Assembly: GCF_000148645.1 (NCBI RefSeq)
Contig: NC_014541.1
Coordinates: 1,178,001-1,242,000 of the forward strand
Origin: Ferrimonas balearica DSM 9799
GTDB taxonomy: Bacteria; Pseudomonadota; Gammaproteobacteria; Enterobacterales; Shewanellaceae
Direction: 5' to 3'
DNA: 64,000 nt
The notes beneath the pieces were generated by a model. It was not told where the DNA came from and ran no database searches. It saw nothing but the letters and a program-made list of their open reading frames with translations. The position numbers were made by a program, and so were the translations under genes. Positions 9,245-17,318 of this stretch are shown one piece after another (the first letter of the stretch is position 1; each line of letters begins with the position of its first letter).

Positions 9245-9526
9245 CGTATTCTCCTTGGTTCACTATTATTTTAGTCCGTCGAAATGAAATAATATTGCTT
9301 TAGTATATTCAATATGTCTAGCGTTAGTGTATGAGTAATGGATGTTTTGGGAGTTTATTTTCTACTATAAACTCTCCTTAGAACGGCATGCGCATGAAAG
9401 CACAGGTATGCAATTAGTTATAGAATGCATCGAGTCGTTATCCAGAGTCGACTCCGGAGCATCTCCATTGGAATCATTTGAAGTAGCGCGGATAGATAGT
9501 GCCGTGCTGTGTGGCTTATTGTTTTT

Positions 9527-11014
9527 ATGGTTAAGCTTTTGAAAACAAAACTAGTTTTAGGTTTTTTTGCACTAGTAGGGACATCAGCCCCCTGTTTGGC
9601 AGTATCTCCCTATATTTCATTGCAAGATGACTATCTGAATGGGCGGATTGACCAGTTGGTGGTAGTGGCCAATCTGCCCACCATGCGCAAGCCCTACAAT
9701 GTGCAGCAGGTGCGGCATCATCTTGAGCAGATCAAGGACACCATTCCAGGTCTGTATATGGAGATTGATCGCCAACTCTATCGCTATGAGCGCGATCTTG
9801 CGGTGACTTATGCCGAAGTGGGGTTGGCCGGGGCCGATAACCCGGATAACGGCAAAGTGATGCCGAACGCCCGTGGCGAACGGCTCGACTCCAATTACCG
9901 CGCAGCCTTTACCGCTCAGTACCGATATGACGACTGGTTTATCGCCTCAGTGGGTGGTTTGGCACTGGACTCTGCTGCAGGGCAAACTCAGGCGGATACC
10001 GACAGTGACATCATTCCGGTGGGCTCTTATATCTCCATGGGCTGGGACAGCTTCCAGGTGGATGTGGGCTATCGTGAGCACTGGTTGTCGCCCTTCAGTC
10101 AGTCAGCAATGCTGGTGTCCACCAACGCGCGTCCTTCGTTCTCTGTCGGCATCAGTAACCCCATGCCGTTTGAAGGTCTGTTGAATCTGCACTATGAGGT
10201 CTACGTTTCCCGCCTCGAATACACCGACAGCATTGTCTACGGTGATGAGCTGGAGGATGGTCGCCCGGCGCTGCTCGGCTTTCAGATGAGTATTGAGCCT
10301 ATTGAGGGCTGGACGTTGGCCGCAAACCGCACCATGCAGTTCGGCGGCGGCTCCCGCGAAGTGAACCTGAAAACCATCTGGGATGCATTCTGGGATCCGG
10401 TCAGCAGCGACAACTCCGGTGAGATTGATTGCGAAGGGCCCTCTAACACCTGTGAGTTTGGCAACCAGATTGCGTCCATCAGCAGCCGCATGAATTTCGG
10501 TGGCGAAGTGCCCTTTGCCATCCTGATGGAGTACGCCGGTGAAGACACCGCAGGTCACTCCAATCTTCGACTTGGCAACCTTGCCATGTCCGCAGGGTTG
10601 CACATCCCGTTTCTGCCTGAATGGGCCGGTGGCCCGGACTGGTCCTTTATCTATGAATTCAACGAATGGCAGAACGCCTGGTATATCCATCATATCTACC
10701 TGAATGGCTACACCAATGACGGCATCGGTATGGGCCACTGGGGCGCCAATGATCGCGTCTTTGGCGATGGCGTTGGTGGCCGCGCTCAGGTCGTTAAACT
10801 CGGCTGGCAGCGTGGTGCAGGCACTCGTTATGAATTTACCTACCGCCAGATCGAAAACGAAGATTATGGCCAGATGGATTACGCCACAGGGCGGGAACTG
10901 GACATGCGCTACTACGGCACCGCCTGGGGCCAGCGCTGGGGTTACCGACTCTATGGTGGCAAAAATGTGTATGACGAAGGCTTTTTCCGGGGTGAAGTGA
11001 TATGGCAATGGTAA
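9527..11014 (+). CDS. Wzi-family outer membrane capsule-assembly protein
   Basis: The protein (495 residues from ATG 9527) has a signal peptide ending near TSAPCLA, then an N-terminal helical part (residues 30-95, QQVRHHLEQIKD) and a long series of amphipathic beta-strands ending in an aromatic residue (VIWQW). This matches Wzi-type proteins, which sit in the outer membrane and help retain capsule or exopolysaccharide at the surface. GTG 9509 is an alternative start; ATG 9527 gives the better signal peptide. GC rises sharply from the preceding gene to this one. The 3' end overlaps the next gene by 13 bases. Confidence 0.85.
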   Translation: MVKLLKTKLVLGFFALVGTSAPCLAVSPYISLQDDYLNGRIDQLVVVANLPTMRKPYNVQQVRHHLEQIKDTIPGLYMEIDRQLYRYERDLAVTYAEVGLAGADNPDNGKVMPNARGERLDSNYRAAFTAQYRYDDWFIASVGGLALDSAAGQTQADTDSDIIPVGSYISMGWDSFQVDVGYREHWLSPFSQSAMLVSTNARPSFSVGISNPMPFEGLLNLHYEVYVSRLEYTDSIVYGDELEDGRPALLGFQMSIEPIEGWTLAANRTMQFGGGSREVNLKTIWDAFWDPVSSDNSGEIDCEGPSNTCEFGNQIASISSRMNFGGEVPFAILMEYAGEDTAGHSNLRLGNLAMSAGLHIPFLPEWAGGPDWSFIYEFNEWQNAWYIHHIYLNGYTNDGIGMGHWGANDRVFGDGVGGRAQVVKLGWQRGAGTRYEFTYRQIENEDYGQMDYATGRELDMRYYGTAWGQRWGYRLYGGKNVYDEGFFRGEVIWQW

Positions 11015-11544
11015 GTCGGTTAGCAGCGGGTCTGCTGGCTTGTGTGGTGGCGGCTCCGGCGATGGCGGATGACGCCTGGTACTGGAATCTGGGCGTGGGC
11101 GGCAGTGTGTTCTATCAGTCCAACTCCGGCGGCAGTGCGTCACCCGAGTTCACCGATACCAGCTTCCGTCCTAATGTGCAGCTGGGTGTGATGCGTCCCA
11201 TCAATGAGCGCTGGAGCCTGGGCACAGGTGTGGAGCTGTTGGTGGAGGATTTCACTGATTGGGGTAACTCCGGCAACCTGTTGATGTGGCGCATCGGTGA
11301 GTTTGGCTATCAGTTATCTGACAACTGGGCGCTGACCTTCTACGGCGGTGCTGCACGGTACTACCGTGAAACCTCGGCCTACGGCTATGGTTTTGGAGCC
11401 GGTGCGCTCTATCAACTGAGCCCAAGCTGGGCGCTTAGCTTCGAAATCAACTACGTTGGCACCGACACAAGTATCAACAGTGCAGACCCCTTCAAGCGAG
11501 ATAAGTTTGGTTGGGGCTCCACCGTACTGCGCTATAAGTTCTGA
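11002..11544 (+). CDS. small outer membrane beta-barrel protein
   Basis: The 180-residue product has a signal peptide ending in APAMA|DD and then alternating strands rich in Tyr, Trp and Gly, ending in VLRYKF with a C-terminal Phe, the usual sign of an outer membrane barrel of about eight strands. The ATG lies inside the end of the Wzi-family gene (13-base overlap), so the two are translationally coupled and probably act together in surface polymer display. No His-Ser catalytic pair typical of PagL deacylases is convincing. The family is not recognised. Confidence 0.8.
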   Translation: MAMVSRLAAGLLACVVAAPAMADDAWYWNLGVGGSVFYQSNSGGSASPEFTDTSFRPNVQLGVMRPINERWSLGTGVELLVEDFTDWGNSGNLLMWRIGEFGYQLSDNWALTFYGGAARYYRETSAYGYGFGAGALYQLSPSWALSFEINYVGTDTSINSADPFKRDKFGWGSTVLRYKF

Positions 11545-11550
11545 GCAGAC

Positions 11551-11580
11551 AAAAAAACCACCTCAACAGGAGGTGGTTTT
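11551..11580 (-). terminator. intrinsic terminator, stronger on the minus strand
   Basis: AAACCACCTC (11555-11564) is perfectly inverted at 11570-11579 around a five-base loop. On the minus strand the stem is followed by seven T residues (A run 11551-11557); on the plus strand only four. It can end the barrel gene transcript, but its better U tract faces a minus-strand transcript, which supports the small gene at 11659-11751. Confidence 0.85.
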
Positions 11581-11658
11581 AACGTTCTGTGGCTAAATCG
11601 ATTAGCTGGCTGTCCATGCCTCGCACCTCGACACTGTGATATTCGTCCATGGAGTGGC

Positions 11659-11751
11659 TCAGTCCCAACTGCTGTGGGTCCGGGCCAAGCGGATGATGAC
11701 TGGAGCAATGATTGCCGCCATAACTAGCGCGACGCTGATCCATTCACTCAT
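11659..11751 (-). CDS. candidate 30-residue single-span membrane peptide
   Basis: On the minus strand a GGAGGGTAAAGC ribosome-binding sequence stands at good distance before ATG 11751. The frame encodes 30 residues: MSEW, a hydrophobic stretch of about 17 residues (ISVALVMAAIIAPVII), then RLARTHSSWD and TGA. The good ribosome site, one predicted membrane helix with basic residues after it, and a terminator downstream with its T run on this strand together suggest a real small gene. A second short frame (about 23 codons, MDEYHSVEV...) starts eight bases after the stop and ends before the terminator; it has no clear ribosome site. Function is unknown. Confidence 0.45.
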   Translation of the reverse strand: MSEWISVALVMAAIIAPVIIRLARTHSSWD

Positions 11752-12155
11752 GCTTTACCCTCCATTTCATGCTGACTAACGCCAACTGTTATTGTGGTAG
11801 GCAGAGTGCCTGTCTTTCACTTCTGGGTGGGACAGCACTGAAATTAACGTTAACGAAACATCTGAGGTAGTGCAACCAGATGATGATGTGGTGGGTCACA
11901 GTTTGGCCAATTGCCCACAGCGCGGATTGGGCCAATTGCCTGATTTGTATGTGCTAATTTCTATCGTTGTATCAGGGCCTTGGGGGAGGGTGTCTCTTCC
12001 TTGATTTGGCCGGGGGCAGTGGGAAGTCGGTTTCGCTGACCATCACATCTGAAATTGAAACCGATTTTGGATAGTCTAACGACTGCGGCTTCTCCTCGAT
12101 TTGACCTGCGCCGCCCTCGATACAACAGAGTTTGACTCAACAGGTAAACCATTTC
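11752..12155. promoter_or_regulatory. galU upstream region with two GGCCAATTGCC repeats
   Basis: This 404-base stretch has no convincing gene on the plus strand. GGCCAATTGCC occurs at 11905-11915 and again at 11930-11940, 25 bases apart; each copy is an imperfect palindrome (GGC...GCC around CAATT). Two in-phase copies about 220 bases before galU look like a regulator binding site. A TTG at 12132 could extend GalU N-terminally but is not needed by the family. Confidence 0.4.
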
Positions 12156-13043
12156 ATGAGCTTAAAGAAAGTCGTTATCCCTGTCGCCGGTTTGGGCACC
12201 CGTATGCTGCCAGCGACTAAGGCCATTCCCAAAGAGATGCTGCCGTTGGTGGATAAGCCGTTGATTCAGTACATTGTTAACGAATGCGTCGCGGCGGGCT
12301 TTAAAGAGATCATCCTGGTGACGCACGCCTCCAAAAACGCCATCGAAAACCACTTCGATACCAGTTTTGAGCTGGAAGCGACCCTGGAGAAGCGGGTCAA
12401 GCGTCAGTTGCTGGACGCAGTGCAAAGCATCTGTCCTAAAGACGTCACCATCATGCACGTACGCCAGGGCATCGCTAAGGGCCTGGGGCACGCCATTCTC
12501 TGTGCTCAGCCGCTGGTGGGCGATAGCCCATTTGCCGTGGTGCTGCCGGATGTGATCCTGGATGAGTACACTGCTGATCAGGCTTGCGAGAATCTGGCGG
12601 CGATGAAGGCCCGTTTTGAAGCCACCCGTCACAGCCAGGTGATGGTGGAGCCGGTGCCGATGTCCGAAGTCAGCAAATACGGTGTTGCCGATTGCAAAGG
12701 CGCCGAGCTGAAGCCCGGTGAGTCCACCGCCATGACACAGGTAGTGGAGAAGCCGCCGGTGGAGGAAGCGCCTTCCAACCTGGCCGTGGTGGGGCGGTAT
12801 ATTCTGTCTGAGCAGATTTGGTCATTGCTGGCCCGCACCCCGGCCGGTGCCGGTGATGAGATCCAGCTGACCGATGCCATCGCCATGCTAATGGAGAAAG
12901 AGAAGGTGGAAGCGTTCCATATGACCGGTAAGTCCCACGACTGTGGCGACAAGCTGGGTTATATGAAGGCCAACGTGGAATACGCACTTCGTCACCCTGA
13001 GCTTGGCACGGCTATGAAAACTCACCTGCAGACTCTGGTGTAA
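12156..13043 (+). CDS. galU: UTP-glucose-1-phosphate uridylyltransferase GalU
   Basis: GalU makes UDP-glucose from UTP and glucose-1-phosphate, feeding the ugd and galE products encoded next. From ATG 12156 the protein is 295 residues with the signature [21 protein letters not shown] at the N-terminus, VLPDV near residue 128 and the VEKP segment near residue 193. An in-frame TTG 24 bases upstream is not favoured. A GC-rich terminator follows. A close paralogue is encoded at 55076-55972 on the other strand. Confidence 0.97.
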   Translation: MSLKKVVIPVAGLGTRMLPATKAIPKEMLPLVDKPLIQYIVNECVAAGFKEIILVTHASKNAIENHFDTSFELEATLEKRVKRQLLDAVQSICPKDVTIMHVRQGIAKGLGHAILCAQPLVGDSPFAVVLPDVILDEYTADQACENLAAMKARFEATRHSQVMVEPVPMSEVSKYGVADCKGAELKPGESTAMTQVVEKPPVEEAPSNLAVVGRYILSEQIWSLLARTPAGAGDEIQLTDAIAMLMEKEKVEAFHMTGKSHDCGDKLGYMKANVEYALRHPELGTAMKTHLQTLV

Positions 13044-13063
13044 GCTGTCGACAGGTTTCAAAT

Positions 13064-13085
13064 AAGCGCCCTTCGGGGCGCTTTT
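13064..13085 (+). terminator. intrinsic terminator after galU
   Basis: AAGCGCCC and GGGCGCTT pair around a TTCG tetraloop, followed by TT. The 155 bases from here to ugd show no further gene; ugd may have its own promoter. Confidence 0.85.
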
Positions 13086-13240
13086 CGATCCTGCTCTCGG
13101 GTAACCGTTCAAGGATGGTCAAACAGTGAGCATGGAAGAGCCAGGGTCTGTGCGCTTGGTGCCAGCATTGCTAATATGTCTGGCACTGTTCAGCGGCCGC
13201 GCTTACGTCGGCCGTATCGATTGAAGTTGGAATACCTAAG

Positions 13241-14407
13241 ATGAAGATTGCGATTGCCGGAACCGGCTATGTGGGACTGTCCAATGCCGTGCTGCTGGCA
13301 CAGCACCACGAAGTGGTAGCCCTCGACATCATTGAAGCCAAGGTAGAAGCGATCAACGCCGGTCAGTCACCGATTGCCGATGCCGAGATTGAGGATTTTC
13401 TGGCTAACCGCACCCTCAATCTGCGTGCCACCATCGACAAGCAGGAAGCCTATGAAGGCGCCCAGTTTGTTGTGATTGCGACCCCTACTGACTACGACCC
13501 ACAAACCAACTACTTCAACACCAAGTCCGTTGAAGCGGTGATTCAGGATGTGATGGCCATTAATCCGGATGCGGTGATGGTGATCAAATCCACCGTGCCG
13601 GTGGGTTACACCCAGTCAGTCAAAGCCAAGTTTGGTTGTGACAACATCCTGTTCTCGCCTGAGTTCCTGCGCGAAGGCCGTGCTCTGTATGACAACCTGC
13701 ACCCGTCACGCATCATCGTTGGCGAGCGCTCCGAGCGGGCCGAGACCTTTGCCAACCTGTTGGTGGAAGGCGCTGAGAAGCAGGACATCCCGGTGTTGTT
13801 TACCGATTCCACCGAAGCGGAAGCGGTCAAGCTGTTCTCCAACACCTACCTGGCGCTGCGTGTGGCTTACTTTAATGAACTGGACTCCTACGCCGAGACC
13901 CACGGCCTGAACAGCCGCCAGATAATCGAAGGCGTGGGTCTGGACCCGCGCATCGGCAATCATTACAACAACCCCAGCTTCGGTTACGGCGGTTACTGCC
14001 TGCCGAAAGACACCAAGCAACTGCGCGCCAACTACGAGAATGTGCCGAACAACATCATCTCGGCCATCGTGGACGCCAACCGCACCCGCAAAGACTTTGT
14101 TGCCGATGCCATTATCGCCAAGCAGCCGAAAGTGGTGGGCGTACACCGCCTGATCATGAAAGCCGGCTCCGATAACTTCCGCGCCTCCTCGATTCAGGGC
14201 GTAATGAAGCGCATCAAGGCCAAGGGCATTGAAGTGGTGGTGTATGAGCCGGTACTGGAAGAGGAAGAGTTCTTTAACTCCCGCGTGATCCGCGATCTCG
14301 AGGAGTTTAAGCGCATCTCTGACGTGATTGTGGCCAACCGCCTGACCGACGACATTCAGGATGTGGCTGACAAGGTCTACACCCGTGACCTGTTCGGCAG
14401 CGATTAA
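13241..14407 (+). CDS. ugd: UDP-glucose 6-dehydrogenase
   Basis: Ugd oxidises UDP-glucose to UDP-glucuronate with two NAD+. The 388-residue protein has the Rossmann loop GTGYVGLSN at residues 7-15, KSTVPVGYT near residue 115, [24 protein letters not shown] near residue 130 and the catalytic Cys in [15 protein letters not shown] near residue 252. This length matches the short Ugd class of gammaproteobacteria. It lies between galU and galE and so uses GalU product; UDP-glucuronate would serve capsule or lipopolysaccharide. Confidence 0.96.
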   Translation: MKIAIAGTGYVGLSNAVLLAQHHEVVALDIIEAKVEAINAGQSPIADAEIEDFLANRTLNLRATIDKQEAYEGAQFVVIATPTDYDPQTNYFNTKSVEAVIQDVMAINPDAVMVIKSTVPVGYTQSVKAKFGCDNILFSPEFLREGRALYDNLHPSRIIVGERSERAETFANLLVEGAEKQDIPVLFTDSTEAEAVKLFSNTYLALRVAYFNELDSYAETHGLNSRQIIEGVGLDPRIGNHYNNPSFGYGGYCLPKDTKQLRANYENVPNNIISAIVDANRTRKDFVADAIIAKQPKVVGVHRLIMKAGSDNFRASSIQGVMKRIKAKGIEVVVYEPVLEEEEFFNSRVIRDLEEFKRISDVIVANRLTDDIQDVADKVYTRDLFGSD

Positions 14408-14475
14408 TATTTCGCGCTTTTTTGCAGTAGTTTTGGAATCATAATGGTTTGTAAATCTTCAAGGACAGAACAGTA

Positions 14476-15492
14476 ATGGCAGTTTTGGTTACTGGTGGGG
14501 CCGGCTATATCGGTTCGCACACCTTGGTCGAGTTGCTTGAACAAGGCGACGATGTGGTGGTTGTGGACAATTTTAGCAATAGCTCAAAGGAGTCTTTGAA
14601 CCGCATCAAATCGATTACTGGTCGCGATGTGGTTTTCTACCGTGGCGACATTTGCGATCACGCCCTGCTCACCACCATCTTCCAGAATCATGATATCGAT
14701 GCGGTGGTGCACTTCGCTGGCCTGAAGGCGGTAGGGGAGTCGGTGTCTCAGCCGCTGCGCTACTACGAGAACAACGTCTACGGCACCATGGTATTGTGTC
14801 AGGCCATGGCTGAGGCTGGGGTGTTTAACCTGGTGTTCTCCTCTTCCGCCACGGTATACGGTGACCCGGCTTCACTGCCCCTGCGGGAGGACGCGCCGGT
14901 GGGTGGTACCACCAACCCCTACGGCACCTCCAAGTACATGGTGGAGCGCGTGCTGTTTGACCTTCAGGTGTCCGACCCACGCTGGAACATCGCCATTCTG
15001 CGCTACTTTAACCCGGTTGGGGCGCACCACAGCGGCCTGATTGGGGAAGACCCCAACGGCCCACCCAATAACCTGATGCCCTTCATCAGTCAGGTGGCCG
15101 TGGGCAAACGTGAGCAGCTGGCGGTGTTTGGCGATGATTACGATACCCCAGACGGCACGGGCGTCCGTGACTATATCCATGTGGTGGATCTGGCCAAAGG
15201 CCACCTGAAGGCACTGCTTAAGTTGCAGCACAACCCCGGTGTGGTGGTGTACAACCTCGGCACCGGCAACGGCTACTCGGTACTGGAGATGGTGAAAGCC
15301 TTTGAGCAGGCCAGCGGACAACCCGTGCCCTACGTTATCGCCCCCCGCCGCAGCGGCGATGTTGCCGCCTGTTACGCCGATGCCAATAAAGCCAAAGCAG
15401 AGCTGGACTGGCAGGCAGAGCTTGGCTTGCAGCGGATGGTGGAAGACAGCTGGCGCTGGCAGAGTCGTAACCCGGACGGCTATCAGAGCTGA
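14476..15492 (+). CDS. galE: UDP-glucose 4-epimerase GalE
   Basis: GalE interconverts UDP-glucose and UDP-galactose with bound NAD. The 338-residue protein shows [10 protein letters not shown] at residues 7-16, SSSATVYG near residue 122 and the YGTSK catalytic pair near residue 150; NPVGAHHSG and [14 protein letters not shown] are also conserved. AAGGA precedes ATG 14476 at suitable distance. No galT or galK is nearby, so the role here is polymer precursor supply rather than galactose catabolism (inference). Confidence 0.97.
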   Translation: MAVLVTGGAGYIGSHTLVELLEQGDDVVVVDNFSNSSKESLNRIKSITGRDVVFYRGDICDHALLTTIFQNHDIDAVVHFAGLKAVGESVSQPLRYYENNVYGTMVLCQAMAEAGVFNLVFSSSATVYGDPASLPLREDAPVGGTTNPYGTSKYMVERVLFDLQVSDPRWNIAILRYFNPVGAHHSGLIGEDPNGPPNNLMPFISQVAVGKREQLAVFGDDYDTPDGTGVRDYIHVVDLAKGHLKALLKLQHNPGVVVYNLGTGNGYSVLEMVKAFEQASGQPVPYVIAPRRSGDVAACYADANKAKAELDWQAELGLQRMVEDSWRWQSRNPDGYQS

Positions 15493-15506
15493 GTGCCCAA
15501 TCACGC

Positions 15507-15532
15507 AAAAGCGCCCTTCGGGGCGCTTTTTT
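15507..15532 (+). terminator. intrinsic terminator after galE
   Basis: AAAAGCGCCC at 15507-15516 pairs with GGGCGCTTTT around a TTCG loop and runs into a T tract. The core matches that of the galU terminator. It separates galE from the hydrogenase regulatory region. Confidence 0.9.
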
Positions 15533-15717
15533 GTTTTGGGTAATTCTTCGTGGCGTGGACTTTTCGCGGCCCAGGGCAGTCAATGCATCGACGTCGATGT
15601 ACGGTAGCGTCGAGAAAATCAATACGACTTTCGTTAGGGGTCAGGTCAATAAATTAATTAAAATCAATGGTTTGGTGTTTTGTTGCCAGCGTGGTGCCGA
15701 CTCTTTTTAACATGAGA

Positions 15718-15731
15718 GTGATTCAGATCAA
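15718..15731 (+). promoter_or_regulatory. FNR-like site before hydrogenase operon
   Basis: GTGAT-TCAG-ATCAA matches the FNR consensus TTGAT-N4-ATCAA at nine of ten defined bases. It lies about 240 bases before the first gene of the hydrogenase operon, within a 481-base gene-free region, and fits anaerobic control by FNR (EtrA in Shewanella). Confidence 0.6.
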
Positions 15732-15745
15732 TAAGTGCCACAAGT

Positions 15746-15761
15746 TGTGATTGAGATCACG
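15746..15761 (+). promoter_or_regulatory. CRP-like site before hydrogenase operon
   Basis: TGTGA-N6-TCACG (TGTGATTGAGATCACG) is nearly the full CRP consensus palindrome. Its centre is 29 bases from that of the FNR-like site. Because CRP controls many anaerobic respiration genes in Shewanella-type bacteria, joint control is plausible. The rest of 15533-15973 shows no gene that I can support. Confidence 0.6.
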
Positions 15762-15973
15762 AAGGGGCTCTTTTAGGCTCGCCGCTTTGTGACACCAGTT
15801 AATGTACTCAGCGGACGATTCGCCAGGGAACGGCATCCTGTTTGAGACGCGCGCATTCACTAAAGCGACGTGGTCTTCCTGTTCAACCCCAGCCCTCTAC
15901 TTCCCTCGTCTATCTCTCCCGAGCCCACGTTCACTGGTTTCCTGTGGATGCATCGATGCTCAAGGAGAGAACA

Positions 15974-16138
15974 ATGAAAAATCGCATCGCCCTGTTTTTG
16001 GCACTACTCCCCTCCCTTGCTTATGCCCACCCGGGCCATGGCGGGCTGGGTCAGTTTCATCACGCCTGGGATCTGCTTCTGATGCTGCTGGTTGTGGCAG
16101 CACTGGTGTTTGGCTGGCAGCGATTCAAGCGTCGCTGA
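15974..16138 (+). CDS. 54-residue exported His-rich membrane peptide, hydrogenase operon
   Basis: ATG 15974 follows an AAGGAGAG ribosome site. The product has a signal peptide (MKNRIALFLALLPSLAYA), then a short His/Gly-rich segment HPGHGGLGQFHH, then one hydrophobic helix (WDLLLMLLVVAALVFGW) and a basic tail QRFKRR. It is the first gene of the hydrogenase operon, 31 bases before the small subunit. The exposed histidines could bind nickel or another metal, or the peptide could be a small extra subunit; both are inference. I do not recognise the family. Confidence 0.75.
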   Translation: MKNRIALFLALLPSLAYAHPGHGGLGQFHHAWDLLLMLLVVAALVFGWQRFKRR

Positions 16139-16169
16139 GTGCCCACTGACGCACATCAAGGAGGATGCC

Positions 16170-17318
16170 ATGTCCGATTATCGAGCGTTGATGGCGCGGT
16201 GCGAGTCGCGTCTTGAGAGCCTGGCCAAACAGGCTGCGGTAAAGAAAACACCGTTGAACGAAAAGCTGGATGCCGCCGGTGTCAGCCGCCGTGATTTTAT
16301 GAAATGGTCCGCCATTACCGCCAGCACGCTGGCGCTGCCGATGCAGTTTGCCCCGATGGTGGCCAAAGCCGCCGAAGTGGCGGACCGTGTGCCGCTTATC
16401 TGGCTGCATATGGCCGAGTGCACCGGCTGTTCAGAGTCACTGATCCGGGGCGATACCCCAACGGTGGATACCCTGATCTTCGATTACATCTCGCTGGAGT
16501 ACCACGAAACCCTGATGGCCGGTTCCGGTTGGCAGGCGGAGGCGCGGTTGAGTGAGGCCAAACAACAGTATGCCGGCCAGTACCTGCTGGCGGTAGAGGG
16601 GGCCATTCCCACCGCCAACGGCGGCCACTTCCTGACCATTGGTCCCCACGGCCACACCGGTTTGGACATGGTCCATGAGACGGCGGAAAACGCCGCTGCC
16701 ATTGTGGCTGTCGGCACCTGCGCCTCTTTTGGCGGCGTGCAGGCTGCAGCACCAAACCCGACCGGTGCCAAGGGCGTCGACAAGGTGATTCATCAGCCAG
16801 TGGTTAATCTGGCGGGATGCCCCCCCAGCGAGAAGAACATCGTGGGCACGCTGATGTACTTCATCATGTTCGGCAAACTGCCCCCGCTGGATATGTTCAA
16901 CCGTCCGAAGTGGGCGTATGGCGCCCGGGTACACGACAACTGCGAACGTCGCGGCCACTTTGATGCCGGTGAGTTTGTGGAGACTTTCGGGGATGAAGGG
17001 GCAGAGGACGGTTACTGCCTCTACAAGATGGGCTGCAAAGGCCCCTACACCTACAACAACTGCCCCACTGAGCGGTTTAACCACCACACCAGCTGGCCGG
17101 TATTGGCCGGTCATGGCTGCATCGGCTGCTCTGAACCCAACTTCTGGGACACCATGGCGGACTTTGAAAAGCCCCTGGGGCGCCGGGAGTTACACAGTCT
17201 GGATAAAACCGTGGATTTCGTCGGGGGCACCCTATTGGGGCTGACCGTTGCGGGCATCGGCGCCCATGCTGTTGCCAGCGTATTTGCCAAGGAAGAGAAG
17301 GAGTCGGGCGATGAGTAA
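16170..17318 (+). CDS. hyaA: [NiFe] uptake hydrogenase small subunit
   Basis: This subunit carries the iron-sulfur clusters that move electrons from the Ni-Fe site to the membrane. The 382-residue precursor has a Tat signal SRRDFMKW at residues 39-46, so the folded dimer is exported to the periplasm. The proximal-cluster motif ECTGCSES lies at 83-90; later motifs are GTCASFGGVQ, AGCPPSE and GHGCIGCSEPNFWD. Gly replaces the extra cysteines seen in O2-tolerant enzymes (ECTGC rather than ECTCC, FGG rather than WGC), so an O2-sensitive type is predicted. A C-terminal hydrophobic helix (FVGGTLLGLTVAGIG) anchors it. GGAGG precedes ATG 16170. Confidence 0.96.
   Translation: MSDYRALMARCESRLESLAKQAAVKKTPLNEKLDAAGVSRRDFMKWSAITASTLALPMQFAPMVAKAAEVADRVPLIWLHMAECTGCSESLIRGDTPTVDTLIFDYISLEYHETLMAGSGWQAEARLSEAKQQYAGQYLLAVEGAIPTANGGHFLTIGPHGHTGLDMVHETAENAAAIVAVGTCASFGGVQAAAPNPTGAKGVDKVIHQPVVNLAGCPPSEKNIVGTLMYFIMFGKLPPLDMFNRPKWAYGARVHDNCERRGHFDAGEFVETFGDEGAEDGYCLYKMGCKGPYTYNNCPTERFNHHTSWPVLAGHGCIGCSEPNFWDTMADFEKPLGRRELHSLDKTVDFVGGTLLGLTVAGIGAHAVASVFAKEEKESGDE

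Noticed and set aside
9342-9542. 66-codon plus-strand frame before the Wzi-type gene
   Set aside because: No ribosome site, no recognisable feature and it overlaps the start region of the Wzi-type gene; treated as leader sequence.
16170-17318. O2-tolerant (six-cysteine proximal cluster) hydrogenase
   Set aside because: Gly is found where the extra cysteines would be (ECTGC, FGGVQ).
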